From positions 1-64,000 of the forward strand of contig SNVD02013834.1 in the NCBI GenBank assembly GCA_013180625.2: 64,000 bases of DNA. The letters run 5' to 3'. The stretch comes from Boswellia sacra (lineage: Eukaryota > Streptophyta > Magnoliopsida > Sapindales > Burseraceae). Under the pieces are notes generated by a model. That model was given only the letters and a program-made list of their open reading frames with translations, was not told the origin of the DNA and did not search any database. A program made the translations under genes and the position numbers. Of the stretch, positions 24,433-36,931 are shown piece by piece. Position 1 is the stretch's first letter, and each line of letters begins with the position of its first letter.

Positions 24433-26400
24433 TTGAGGATTTATGTGGGTTATAATTCTCCTTTTACTATTAGAAATTTGGAATCCACAACAGGTGATCT
24501 TTTTACCGCACAATTTGTAGATTGTCATTTTGATGAGACATTTTTCCCACCTTTAGGAAAACAAAAAATGCCTCATGAAGTTAGGCATATGCCTTCTGAA
24601 GTAAGGCAAGAACTTTCTTGGAATGTAGAAACAATATCTCATCTTGATCCTCTCATATCTCAATATGAAAATGACGTGCAAAGAATAATACATCTTCAGA
24701 ACATTGCTAATCAAATGCCATATGATTTTACTAACGCAGCTAAGATAACAAAATCACATGTACATGCTATGAATGCACCGGCACAAATAGAGATCCATGT
24801 TGAACAAACTCCTTAAGCAAAAATGAATAATCAATCTGTTACACGCCTGAAGTGTGGCAGACAGTTTGGATCAAATGATACTGTCCCCTGAAAAAGAAAA
24901 GTGGTAAATATCAATCCCACTGAAAATAATGTTCGAGCTAAAGATTCCATAATTTCTAATTTATCTCCTGAAGAGATAAATGTTTCTAATGAAAAATGTG
25001 CCCTTGAAGAGGTACATGTTATTAATGAGAAATGTGCCAATGAAGTGACATATAAAAATGAGGAAATTTCTATTAATTATGCTAGAGAAAGGTGGAATCA
25101 TGATGAAATTGTCATCGACGACATATTTTCATTTGCAGTAGCCACTAATATTTTGAATGATTATTTTGAACCAAATTCAGTGGATGAATGTAAGCAAAGA
25201 CATGATTGGCCTAAATGGAAAGAAGCAATTCAATTAGAATTAGCTTCATTAGCCAAACGAGATCTTTTTGGACCTGTAGTCCGGACTCCAACTGATGTAA
25301 AATCCGTTGGATATAAGTGGGTGGTTACTAGAAAATAAAATGAGAAAAACGAGATTATCAAATATAAAGCCCGCTTAGTGGCTCAAGGTTTTTCTCAAAT
25401 ACCGGGTATTGATTTTGATGAAATTATGCCCTGGTAATGGATATAATCACTTTCAAATATTTGGTCAATTTAGCAGGCTTAGAAAAATTTCACATGTGCC
25501 TTATGGATGTGGTTACTGCTTATCTGTATAGTAAATTAGATTTTGACATATATATGAAACTTCCTGAAGAATTTTAATTGCCTGAAGCAATTAAAACATA
25601 GCCAAGGAGCATGTATTCACTCAAATTACAAAGATCCATAGATGGATTGAAATAATCAAGGCAAATGTGGAACAATCACCTCAGTGAATACTTGATTAAA
25701 GAGGGATACATTAATGGTCCCATATGCCCTTGTGTGTTTATAAAGAAGTCAGAATCTGCTTTTGTTATTATAGCAGTATACGTCGACGACATGAATTTAA
25801 TTGGGACTCTTGAAGAGATCGGGAATGCAACTGAATATTTGAAAAGTGAATTTGAAATGAAAGACTTGGGGAAAACAAAACACTATCTCGTTTTGCAGAT
25901 CGAGCATATTTCAACGGGTATACTTGTTCATCAGTCAGTATATATAGAAAAGATTTTAAAATGGTTCAATATGGATAAAGCCTATCCATTGAGTACCCTA
26001 ATGGTGGTTTGATCCCTTCATCCCAAAAAGGATCCATTCCATCCTAAAGAGGATGATGAACATATACTTGGTGCAGAAGTACCGTATCTAAATGGCATAG
26101 GTGCATTAATGTATCTGACACAGTGTATAAGTTCAGATATTGCATTTGCAGTAAATTTATCTCCTACAATAGATCTTCCAATAATTATATATGAAGATAA
26201 TGCAGCTTGTATAGCGCAAATTAGAGGAGGGTATATCAAGGGAGATCGAACCAAACATATTTCTCCTAAGTTTTTCTACATGTGTGAACTTCAACAAAGC
26301 AGAAAAATTGATGTGAAATAGATCCGTTCGAATAATAATCTTGCTGATTTATTTACTAAGACATTGTTGACATTAACATTTGAGAAACTAGTATACATCA
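24433..26400 (+). pseudogene. Ivana-like reverse transcriptase and RNase H, broken
   Basis: The linker after integrase is at 24433-25338. RT begins with WKEAIQLELASLAKRDLFGP and, after a stop at 25336, continues with [18 protein letters not shown]. The active site YVDD is intact near 25778-25790. RNase H remains at 26109-26321 (YEDNAACIAQI, then KHISPKFF), and the frame ends with NLADLFTKTL near 26340-26370. Parts of RNase H appear deleted between 26145 and 26175. Confidence 0.82.
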
Positions 26401-26510
26401 TTGTCATGCAGTGGCTCAGCAAGCAACCAAGTTTATAAAGATTATTGCTTTGTTGATATCATCAGGGGGAGTTGTCATCAGGGGAAGTATTTTGGATATT
26501 TATGTGTACT

Positions 26511-26945
26511 TGTCACATCTGGTCCCCCACCCGGGCGCACTGCAGCACCGGGACCTTACGGTTGTCCTCGGATGGACATAGTCCAGTATTGTCAGCTCTG
26601 GGCCCACCGACCCTCACGGTTTTGTCCACATCGGGGAACAGGGCCTTATAGGACACCTTCTTTTACCCGTGTGGCGCCTCCCCCACTCGGCCCGAATGGT
26701 ACTCACTTTCAACGCCAATGACCTTTGAGGTCTTGGGCTCGAGTGGGGGAGGCGCCACACGGGTAAAAGAAGGTGTCCTATAAGGCCCTGTTCCCCGATG
26801 TGGACAAAACCGTGAGGGTCGGTGGGCCCAGAGTGGACAATACTGGACTGTGTCCATCCGAGGACAACCGTAAGGTCCCATGCGGGTAAAAGAGGGTGTC
26901 CTATAAGGCCCTGTTCCCCAAATGGGCGGGGGACCAGATGTGACA
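26511..26945. mobile_element. 435-bp GC-rich palindromic insertion
   Basis: The left arm (26511-26689) is the reverse complement of the right arm (26740-26945) over most of its length, with a 50-base spacer. The ends are TGTCACATCTGGTCCCCC and its complement. The flanks GTACT and GTATT could be a decayed 5-bp target duplication. The right arm has an extra ~36-base copy of its own segment (26760-26795 and 26884-26919). Because of the palindrome, each strand encodes nearly the same proline/arginine-rich peptide, which is a side effect and not a gene. The element family is not identified. Confidence 0.85.
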
Positions 26946-27140
26946 GTATTGTACTCTTTTTCCCTTAGCCAGGTTTTTTTCCCACTCGATTTTACTGGCA
27001 AGCTTTTTAATGAGGCAGTAAAGCATGTCCATATCACTTAGGATATAATTATATTTCTTTGATAAGGTTTTTATCCCATTGGGTTTTTTCTTAGTAATGT
27101 CAAATATAATTATAATTATCCTAAGATAGTAAAAATATCT

Positions 27141-27150
27141 AAAGGGGGAG
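27141..27150 (+). other. Polypurine tract of the Ivana-like copia
   Basis: AAAGGGGGAG directly precedes the 3' LTR, in the usual place for plus-strand priming. Confidence 0.82.
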
Positions 27151-27258
27151 TGTTATGAAATGTTAGATATTTTACAAAGCATTAAATGTTTTTCTTGTTT
27201 ATGGTCAATGAAAAATATTGGCCTTGTAAAAGATGGTAATTTGAGGCGTTGGAGCTTC

Positions 27259-27321
<63 letters not shown>

Positions 27322-27598
27322 AATGCTCTTCCGTTTTTGTTACACAAAGAAAGAAATAACATCTACTTTTACATTTTTCTATCTCTCTAATCCCATCTTG
27401 CCTCCTTTCCTTGACTTCCATCTTCATCTCACTTTTCCACCACTTTATCTTTATCTCTTCTCTTCGTTACTTCTAATTTCTCCTCCATTAATTGCTTTTA
27501 TTTTCTACACGCCACCTTCCTTCTCTATTAAGTATCAAGAAACACATCATATAAATGTCATCACATTACTTTATGTTATATATAACTAAACTATAATA
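27151..27598 (+). repeat. 3' LTR of the Ivana-like copia
   Basis: It starts TGTTATGAAATG and matches the 5' LTR, except for a dinucleotide expansion that accounts for most of the length difference. Confidence 0.85.
27259..27318. repeat. Compound microsatellite (CT)13(AT)17 inside the 3' LTR
   Basis: There is a perfect CT run at 27259-27284 followed by an AT run at 27285-27318. The 5' LTR has only CCTCCTATATATATAT at the same place. Open frames across it are artefacts of the repeat. Confidence 0.97.
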
Positions 27599-29224
27599 AT
27601 AGTTATTATTATTTTAAATTGTTCTGTTTGGAATTATAGAAGATTAATTATAGCCGTCCTCTCAAAAACGTCCAGTTACACCTATTACACTCGAACTTTG
27701 GGTCATGATGGAATATGGTACAAGGACTAGAATTTTATCACTCGACTGAAATATGAACTTGTTGAAATATTGTGTATGATTTTTTCCCCCATTCTAATTA
27801 GTACTCGTGCAAAAACACAAAAAAGTTTTCACTTAAAAGTATAGTATTTTCTCAGTTTTCAGTCCCATCTTTAACTTCTTAATTAATTATGAAATGTGTG
27901 TATTAACTGTAAAACGTCATATTAGAACACGTATATTAGAATATTTCTTATTTTGATATTATGTGAAATCAAGAGTTCTTTTACCCAAAAGATGGAGCAA
28001 AAAACTAAGCAAATTGCCCGGAACGTAAGAATCAATATTAGCATTAATAAGCTTTATGTGCACCACCAACTGTCGGTCTCTAAAGTAAACAAATTAGACT
28101 CAAAATTTCCACTAATCAAATTTCCAATTTAACGCGGGGCTTTGGAAAGTTTCCTATGTATGACTGCATTGAGCTCTAATTTTCTTGTCATTAACAAGAC
28201 TTTTGTGCACGCACCAGACAAGGAGAGGGTTTGTCATGCCCTTGAGGCAATACCTCCAGGCATGCGCACCCTGGTTGACCCGGAGGCATTGCCTCCGGGG
28301 CATGAAAGATTCTCCCACACAAGTCTTGCCTCACGAGTTTGAAATAATAAAAGTGCACGCACCAGACAAGACTCCACTCACGAGTTTGAAATGATGTTTA
28401 TATTGGCATGGAATTTTCAATGTTGGCGTTCCACTTCAATTTATAGTTCTTATTTAACATTTCTTCGTCAATTAGGTGAGTTTGCATGCAGATATTGATC
28501 ATTTATAGGAGAAAAAAATGTTGGGTAGGAAAGGTGAAATGAATTTTCATTTTAGTTTTGTAAAATTAGCTAGGATTTGATATATAAAATCCTTAATAAA
28601 TTTTATAGACCAAAATTAAAAGATTTCGGCAATACCCAGGTTATTAAAACCAAGATCTAAGACTCATGATATATAAAGTGGAGAGCCAGTGGATAACAAA
28701 TGATTGAGATAAAGTTAAGTTTTTAAAATCTCACTTGCTTGGTTATAGAAATTAAGTCATTAGGTTATTCTACGTAAAACTCTCAAATTGACATGATTTT
28801 TTCTAATTAATAAGTTTAGAAGTAAAATGGTTCAAATTAGGCCTAGAGTGATAGGAAACTATATCATAATATATATTAGGAGGGAATGGCTCTTTTGTTT
28901 CTCTGATTAATGGAAAATATAACTTCAAATGGGTATAGTGTTCTTTAAGTTGGTATTAGCAATACCTAAAAGTAATATAATATGTCGCTTTTAGATTTTG
29001 AGCAACATCTTATAATTATTTTAACACTTTAAAACTTCCGACCAAATACATTTGGGAACAATAATTTTGAGGGTTATGTTATTTTGGCTTTTTATAAATT
29101 TGGTTCTTAGATGAAGCACCAATTATATTTTACAGTCTATTTTACCCACTTTAAAATTTCATAAAAAATGCCCTTGCCGCCGGTCTTACAACGTTATTTT
29201 TATTTAGTGAAGACTAAAGATAGA
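27599..29224. other. Intergenic, no gene recognised
   Basis: The sequence is AT-rich. The only structure I see is a short repeat cluster at 28204-28394. The peptides in this stretch look random. Confidence 0.6.
28204..28394. repeat. Small direct repeats around a 21-nt inverted repeat
   Basis: GTGCACGCACCAGACAAG occurs near 28204 and again near 28353, and CACGAGTTTGAAAT occurs near 28331 and 28379. Between them, 28279-28299 is an inverted repeat with 10-base arms and a one-base centre (CCCGGAGGCA arm). Function unknown. Confidence 0.8.
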
Positions 29225-29955
29225 TGAACTCTTTACGAATCTTTTTTACATTTGGGCCAAATGTTACGAGATCAATTGTGCTTTCTCATCCTTTACAATT
29301 GAGTTTTCCCAATGATTATGCATCTTTCTGTAAAGGATTTTCAAGAAAAAAATTGTATTCATCTGATGATTTTCTTCTTTGCTCTTCAAGATTCAAACAT
29401 AAAATACTTCTCTCCAGTCAGCATTGTTACTATACCATTACAAAAACGCATTCCTTATACGGAACAGAAAACCGTAATTTCGGAGCAGCTTTATAATAAA
29501 CATTCAGTTTCCTGGAATTTTTATTGCTCAGAAAAGGCTTAACCAGAAGAAATAACATCTGGCAACATATGCAATTAATAACCATGTTTTTTTACAGATA
29601 TGTCGAAAAGCTTTCTTCTTAAATCTGCAAATGTTCCAAATTACTTTTGCAACATATCAGGCAAAAGGAATGCCTATGCATGAGTTTCATCATACTGTCA
29701 AATCAGGAACAATCAGTCTCTCTCATAAGTAAAACTAGAATACACTGTAAAGATACTGCAATATGAAACTTCACAAGAGCCAAAGGTAAGTATAAATTTC
29801 CAAAGTGCTAAAGCAATTTAATGTGATTCAACTTAAAAGCATAAGCCACGAATTACAGAAACTAGAAACTTTCACGCTTCATAATATTTCCTAGAAGCTA
29901 CAGTGAAACATGTTTCAGCTGATGAATTGAAAACTCACAACTCAGAGATTGATGA
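29225..29955 (-). other. Orphan copy of a receptor-kinase 3' flank
   Basis: The stretch aligns with about 40010-40620, the region just downstream of the intact kinase, in the same orientation (shared blocks at GATTATGCATC, GATATGTCGAAAAGC and ACAACTCAGAGAT). The match ends near 29955, just short of where the kinase stop codon would be. No kinase coding sequence follows, so the gene body was deleted or moved. Confidence 0.75.
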
Positions 29956-31611
29956 AGACTAGACGGCAAATGTGTATTAGTCCAAGATGCAGAAGAAGAT
30001 GTTTCGAGTTGTAAGTGTGTAGTTAGACTTTCGAAGCCTATAACTTTCTCAAGCTATGTCCATTTTTGGGCTGGTAACATATCATTTTGAAGCTCTTGGA
30101 ATTCTCTATGACATATGATTATATAGGGTATGATATGCTGTTCTTTTTGATAAAGTTTTGTAATGTATTACTGTAGTCCATTTATTAAGTTATAGTTTCA
30201 AACTTATTACTGTGTAAAGGAAATACATTGCTCCTTTTAGCTGATTCAATTTTTAGGACTCCTCAATAAACTTGATTACATAATATTGATCTTAGTGGCA
30301 GCAGAAACTGTTAATGCTAGTTTGAATATGCAATGTTTGGATGTTATTCTCCTTTTGGTATTTGATATGTAACCGATTCTTTCAACTCCTTTTGTATGCA
30401 TTAACATGAGCATTCATCTGCAGAAGCAAAAGTTGATCATAGTTGACATGAACTTCAACGCAACTACTTTTACAACCACGAGATTAACATCATTTTGAGT
30501 AGCATTAGATTAGAAAGACCACCAGAGCATAGATAGAACCTTGTTCACCGTCACATTTCTGCTCATCAGTTCTCCGATTTGCCCTAAGATTACTTCAATG
30601 ATTTCCATTTTGTTCACATGTGTTATAACATCCTCTTGATCTCCATCTCCATCTGCACTGCATAAATAGATGTTCGAGGAAGTTCATTTGTATTTGGCCT
30701 AAATTTCTCATGGTCTAGAACGCCGGAATCTATAGAATGTGGAAGTCGCATTTGGACATATGAAGTATAGTTTACCAGGGTTTTAAAGTTGGCTTTGTTT
30801 GTGCAAAGCTTTTGAAGAAGAAAGGTGTCTAAAGTTGGCTTCTGTGCAGCCAATACATGTGTTAAATGTGAACTGTGCAATGTCCACTATGCAGTGTTGA
30901 AAATTGTTCGATCTAAAATTTTTTATTTTTTATTTTTAAAAGAATCAATCAAGGCCATTTTTGTCGAAGGGCATTTTGGTTAATAATAGCCATCAGATGT
31001 TAGTGGTACCTAGTTGTCTGATCGCCTATACATTAAGCGGTATAATAGACTTTTTGCCCTTCTGTTACTCTTAGAATAGACAAATCCATTAGTTGGGCCT
31101 TATTGATTAAAGAAGAAAGTAATACTCTAAAAGAGGTAGTGATACAACTCCGAAGTGATATTCCGCTCGACATTAAAACAAACCTTAAAAGAATCGTTAA
31201 TAATATTAGTCCTTTCAAAAATAGTGGAACTTTTTTAATGGGATAGAGAGTAGTGGAGCTAGTGCTGCCATCTGGGATTGTTGCTGTAGTTGTTGGGGGC
31301 TCTTAGTCCTCTCGGTGAGAAGAGCTTTTAATTGATAGTGTGTTGGATATATTAATTAATAAATCCTGGAGTAGATGCGTGATTGCTGCGGAATAATTGC
31401 AGCAGCAAAACTTCTCTTTAATTTAAGCTCATGTTTGAAATCTTTAGATAAAAAATTAAATTTAATATACTCGAAAAAAAAAAAAAAAACCTCTAGATTT
31501 TTTTTGAATGAATTCTCTGTTCTGGATTTTAGTGAAATGAATTTTATTGGGTTAACAGATTCCTTTGTATAATTAGCTTATGATTTCTGGGAATTTGAGG
31601 AGTTCAAAATT
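29956..31611. other. Intergenic; one unrecognised minus-strand ORF
   Basis: An 85-codon ORF on the minus strand at 30623-30880 has a mixed, protein-like composition, but I cannot assign it. The rest is AT-rich. Upstream of 31612 the last ~30 bases resemble the leader of the receptor kinases. Confidence 0.5.
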
Positions 31612-31906
31612 ATGGGCCTGTTTCGATATAGTGGAGCCTTTGTTTCAGTCTACTCGTTTTGGAAACCTGTTTTGCAAGCTCTGAAAATGTTAGTCGGATA
31701 TGTCCAGGATTTTTAGCATCCTGGGATCAGTGGTACCAGGACAATGTGTATGGGTTATTCCTGCGATCAAGCAGCTCGGCTTTTGGTTTTGGCTTTTGCA
31801 TTGCCTCGGATTGTCCCTTTTTGCTTGTTGTCATTCACATTAGTAGTGCAAAAGTAGTTTGGGCTGTTGATAAAGATTCATCGGAATGCACGGCCTGAGA
31901 AGTTTG
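31612..31906 (+). pseudogene. Receptor-kinase pseudogene, N-terminal lectin fragment
   Basis: The sequence aligns with the first ~95 codons of the intact kinase: the start MGLFRYSG, then CPGF, SSSAFGFGF, and ISSAKVVWAVDK. Small indels shift the frame several times and a stop lies near 31712. The homology ends at GAGAAGTTTGTG, where an LTR begins. The C-terminal part of the same gene probably resumes at 38019 on the same strand. Confidence 0.82.
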
Positions 31907-32561
31907 TGTGACATTCTGATTTATAAGTGTGCCCAAGCCCATCCTATATTTGCTTTATAATGTATTGTTAATTATTTGTATGCATGGCAGTGACATGTTA
32001 ATTGAAATAAGAGAGAGGACTTCATGAAACACTTGGCAACTTAGGGGATTTAAATGACATTTGGCATGAGAGGATATTTATATAAGGGGAGGGATGGAGT
32101 TATAGACCATATTTAGGGATGACAAAATGATCCGCCGGGTCCGGGGTCCCGTTGTGACCCGTTCTTTAGGATAGGGTCTTGACCCTTTTTTTTATTTAGG
32201 GGCGGGTCTGAGTCTTAAAATATGCTACCCCGTTTGGGGCGGGTCCCAGCCCGGGTCCAGCCGTTAGCCCCGTTTGACCCGCCCCGCCCCGTACAGTATA
32301 AGGGTGCTCCAGCGACGCGGCATAGCACCTCCGCAGCTCTAGCGTTGTAGCACCTCCGCAGCTCCAGCTCGCCTCCACGGTGCCAGCACCCCAACCTCCT
32401 CTCTCTCGATTAATCAAGCAATTACTTGCCAATCTTGTTTGCCTAACTCGCTTTCATCTTCTCCCCTGGTTCTGTTAGTGTTCTAGGCTTTGAAATGGTT
32501 GTTGCTTTCATATCTTGGATTCAAGGTACTTTTTGTTTACTGTGATTTTTTGTCCACGTTA

Positions 32562-35500
32562 TGTAACACCCTAAAGTTTACTAATGATTATGATATTTTT
32601 ATGTTACTATATATGTATATGTGTGTTGGGTATAGGTGTTGTTGTAATAAATAAGGATTGGGGGAGGTGATTAAAAGAATTAAGGAAATGAGGGGCTGAA
32701 TTGTGTTTTTCCTTTATGTTATCTATATAAACCCCCTTAGACTCTAGAAAGAATCATATTTCTTCCCCCTTTCTCTTTGAAAGTCCAGCACCCTCTCTCC
32801 CTCTTTTTTCCCTCAATTTTTCCATGGAATCAAGAAGAGAAGAAGGAAACAAGAGGCCAAGATGTAAGGATTCACCTCTCTCTTTCTAGATCTAGCCATA
32901 CCCATACAATTAAGTGATGGTTTATTGTTGTTTGTGATATTTCATGTTAGGCATATGCTGTAAATGGCTAGAAAAACATGAATTAGAGTGAATTATGGAA
33001 GAATTTAAAGATTTGATGATGCTAGGAAGCTAGAAGTAAAGTACGAGTATAAATCCTGTAGAGTTGTTTTTCTGAATAGTGTTAAGTCCGAAAATTCTTA
33101 TAAATTCCATGGTTGTTTGCTGACTCTGAAATTTTTATATAATAAACTAGACACCTCAAGGAGTTTATATAATTTTGAAACACTTGAAAATTCGTAGTGT
33201 GTGAATTGTTATGAATTTTTGAAATTCTGGTTTGAAATTGTGAATTCCCCTGTTTTAAAACAGGGCAGGGGGAATGAACTCGATTTGAGAGGGAAAATCT
33301 TGGTAAAATTTCATGATTTTTAATACACAAACCCTTGGGTATGTTTTGTGTTAGACTGTAAATTTTCATGGTTTTTGGAGTTGTGTATGAATTGTTGTGA
33401 TTTTTCAAATCTGGACTTAAAAAACTGTAAATGTTAAGTTCCTGAACAGAGTATGTGAAATAAATTCCCTCTGATTGCCTTAGACTCCTTAGAAAATCAT
33501 GATTTGGTGGAATAACTCTTATATGTGTATTGTTTTAGACTGGAAATTTCGGTAGAGATTTGATTATTGTAGAATTTTATAAAATTCTTCAAAGTTGTAC
33601 TGTTCAGTGGAGAGGTCTGCAGACAGATTTGCTGTGTGAATGAAATTAAGGATTTTCAAGGGGAATATGACCTTATTTTGACTCAATAAAATTCATAGAC
33701 TATAATATGTATGTCTATTTGAGTTCTATGAAGTTTGGTGATGATTGGAAATGAATAACCTCTTATTATATTAATCCAACCAATATGTGTGTGTGATAGA
33801 GTTTAATAAATGATGTTATTGGTTGGTTGAATTGTTGTTAACCTATAAGGGATTTAATGACTTCTAAATGGACACTAATCAGTGTGTCATGACTATGGCA
33901 ATGGTTACCAGAGAGGAAGGAGAAGAAGAAGAGATGAACTTTAAACAACTGCTTATCAAGAAATACATGAAAACAAAATTAAGAGGCGAGGCTAACCAGG
34001 TAAGTAACTAGACCTTTCTGATGACACAATAGATGTTAACTTTTAATGAAATGTGTTTAAAAATTGTGTTTGTGAATATATGTGAAATGCATTGATGGAT
34101 TATGGATGGGGCCATGAATACATGGACCTTGATATGGGAAATGATTTGATTGGGATTTATAGTGATTTATGAAATGTGTGATTTCACACATTTTGATGTG
34201 TATGTGATTGACATGTTGGTGTAACTTCTATGTGTGTGAGATATAGAGATGTGAATGTGTCCTCATATATGTGAATTTGTTGTGATATGGCTTAAATAAC
34301 ATTGCCAATGAAATGATGTGTGCATATGAAAAATGAAATACATGCCAAACGTTCTAGGATACTAATTTCTCATATGAGATGGCATGATAAATGAATGTCT
34401 ATGACATACCATGTGTATTAGAGTTCCATGAATATGTATGAATGGAAAATGAATGAGACAAGCTATACATGGACATAGTTGTACAACGATATGATTGAAA
34501 TACAAGAGTAATGAAAGGGTTGGCACGAGTAAAGAAGTCATTGGGGCTTCTATGTGTGTAAAAATAATGCAAATGTGTGGATGGTGTACATCCATAAGTG
34601 TATATGAGATATGTAGGCTTATTGTATTTATGAATGTATATGTGATTAATGAGAAGCCTATGTAGAACCTCAATTATGATAGTGAACTGCGATATTGTGA
34701 TGTGTGAAGGCATGCATCACTGTGTGATGTGTTATGAATTTGAAATTACATGCCAAGCCCATTGGAAAATATTGAATGTCAAATGTGAAATGTGATACCG
34801 TTAAATGCTAGTATTATGGTGAATGAATTGTGATATGTTGTGATTGGGTTAGAAGCTTGATATAAAGCTTCATTTATGTGACTGAAGTGTGAAATGTGAT
34901 ATGTGAGTGAAAGCTTCATATAGAGCTTCACTTATGTGACTGAATATGAAAACTGATATGTGAGTGGCATGCCATAACTTAGGATATTTGGCTCTCATGG
35001 CTTGAGGGGAGGTTTGGACCATGTGTTTCTCTAGACGAGATTCGGTAGCATGGGCTCGGTATCACCCGGATTGTCAGACTAGCCTCGAGCTATTTCAAGT
35101 GTAGCATCTGAATGTATCCATACTGTTATGTACTCCATGGCTTGAGGGGAGGTCTGGACCATGTGTTTCTCTAGATGAGATTCAGCAGCATGGGCCTGGT
35201 ATCACCCGGATTGTCAGACTAGCCTTGAGCTATTTCATGGGTAGGCCTTTAAATGTATCTGTACTGTTTCGTATCCCCATGGCTTGAGGGGAGGTCTAGA
35301 CCATGTGTTTCTCTAGACGAGATTCGGTAGCATGGGCCCGGTATCACCCGGATTGTCAGACTAGCCTTGAGCTGATTCATGGGTAGGCCTATATATGGGA
35401 ACTGACTTGAAATGAAAAGTCCTACCTTGATTAGAGAGCACTGTTCCTAAGTGTCTGTGACTGTACTGTGGAAGCTTCTGAAATTAGGTGAAATGGATAT

Positions 35501-36347
35501 CCATATGAACATTGTAGCTAGCTTGTGGAAACTCATGTGTGAATGTTTTATGTGTTTATGGAAGCACATGAGGATGTGGTAGACTTGTGAAAAGTTTATT
35601 TGTAAATGAGACATTGTATATAAATGGGTATATGTATGGGTGTATGTGATGAGCTTTGACATGGAAAAGCCATGTTTCACCCATAGACAGGTATTTATGG
35701 AATTAGAAATATGACTGGATAAGAGAGTAATTGATCTAGGAAATTGGCCAATGGTACAGGGTTGGCGCAGGAGGCCATTAAATGGTGCAGGAGTGCATCT
35801 TTAACGGATCTAAAGAGGTATAAGCAGAGAATTGGCGTCGCTGCGCCATACCTTTCGCGCTAGAGCACCACTTGTACCGACTCAAGTAAGAGAGAATAGA
35901 GAGTTGACGCATACGTGCCTTTCCGTTGGCTCAAGAGCGTGAAACTGAAATTTGCAACGGATTGGAAATCAGAAACTTGGCGTCGCCATGCCAATTTCCT
36001 CGCACAGGGACGCGATCTTTGAATAGTAAAATCAATTTTCTGACTTTCTTAGTAGGGCACTGGTGGCTTGTATACCAAGAAATAAACAGTAATCGGTGAT
36101 TTATGGAATAAGTATTGAATAGTAGTCATATTTTGAAATGGTTATCCCATTTATTGTTTTATTTTGAGTGTTACGCCAGTTTTATAATTCTAGCTGCTTA
36201 CTGAGTTTCATACTCACTAGTCTGTTGTGTACCTTAGGTATTCGATCAGTTAAAGATTAAGGAAGGATTTCGGCATAGCGATGACTGTGTTCCCTTGGTA
36301 AGCCCTTATCCGCTGCAGTATTACTATGTTGGATACAGGGTGTGACA
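32562..36347 (+). repeat. Solo LTR, 3786 bp
   Basis: It starts TGTAACACCCTAAAG and ends GGGTGTGACA, flanked by a perfect 5-bp duplication CGTTA (32557-32561 and 36348-36352). A TATA region near 32725 (CTATATAAACCCCC) and a CT-rich leader follow the LTR layout. There is no internal domain, so it is a product of LTR-LTR recombination. It is of the same family as 17499-20066 and 37390-38018. The ORFs inside do not resemble known proteins. Confidence 0.92.
34996..35395 (+). repeat. Three tandem ~140-bp units in the solo LTR
   Basis: CATGGCTTGAGGGGAGGT recurs at 34996, 35136 and 35278, each followed by ACCATGTGTTTCTCTAGA, TCACCCGGATTGTCAGACTA and GCCT. Spacing is about 140 bp. The related LTR at 17499-20066 shows a single diverged counterpart near 18040-18240. 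Confidence 0.93.
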
Positions 36348-36931
36348 CGTTATGTTTGATTTTTGGGCTTGTTATGGTTTCTATGCTGGTTTGCTCTTAT
36401 TGGTTTGCTCCTTATGTTTGCCGAGTGCTTACTTTATTTGGTTTTTGTGTTGTTATCCTAAAGTTCCATACTTGGGTTTGCACCTGGTGTGGGTAAAGAT
36501 GATGGCTTTGGTATTTTGGTTCGTGTTTGGTGTATGAGTTCACTATTTTGAGTGTCTCCATGGTGTTTGCAAAGTTTTTTTTTTTCCTTTGAATTTTACC
36601 TTTCAGATTGAAGATTTTGATTGTTTGTGTTTAAATCATTTAGGAAGGGAATTTGCAATGCAATTGTATTTCTTGCATGGTGTGGTAGTCTATACCAATT
36701 CATAACGATTTTGATAGTAAAGTTAATATTACCCTTTATTGCATTTGGGTGAGTAGTGTTAGCAAACATAATGCCGACTAGATTTGGTGGGGGTTCAAAA
36801 CAATTAAACATTATCTAGAAAAGTGTAATATAACATTAAGGGTTTTTAGGTAGTTGTATAAAAAAAATTATGCTGGAGTTGGAAATGCAAAAGTGTAACT
36901 GTTACAGGGGCAGGGTGGGGCGGGTCTGGGT

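Larger units (their letters stand above)
21305..27598 (+). mobile_element. Ty1/copia retrotransposon (Ivana-like, tentative), decayed
   Basis: The 410-448 bp LTRs flank gag, protease, integrase, RT and RNase H in copia order, with a polypurine tract at 27141-27150. The gag (DFKSVSEYYYALY, ENISDYALIDKTLSTFHASN) is of a common plant copia type that I place tentatively in Ivana. Many stops interrupt every domain. A 435-bp palindrome is inserted between RNase H and the 3' LTR. Target duplications could not be fixed because the flanks are TTATTA-rich. Confidence 0.88.

Noticed and set aside
26511..26700. Possible Cassandra-type TRIM with a 5S rRNA segment
   Set aside because: The start resembles such elements, but no 5S internal promoter sequence is present.
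26401..27037. Two overlapping proline/arginine-rich ORFs on opposite strands
   Set aside because: The similarity of the two peptides is caused by the palindrome; neither has a plausible domain.
27153..27427. Open frames encoding runs of Tyr-Ile or Arg-Glu
   Set aside because: They are translations of the CT/AT microsatellite inside an LTR.
30623..30880. Minus-strand 85-codon ORF
   Set aside because: No recognised domain, no neighbour supporting it; left as an unassigned ORF in the spacer.
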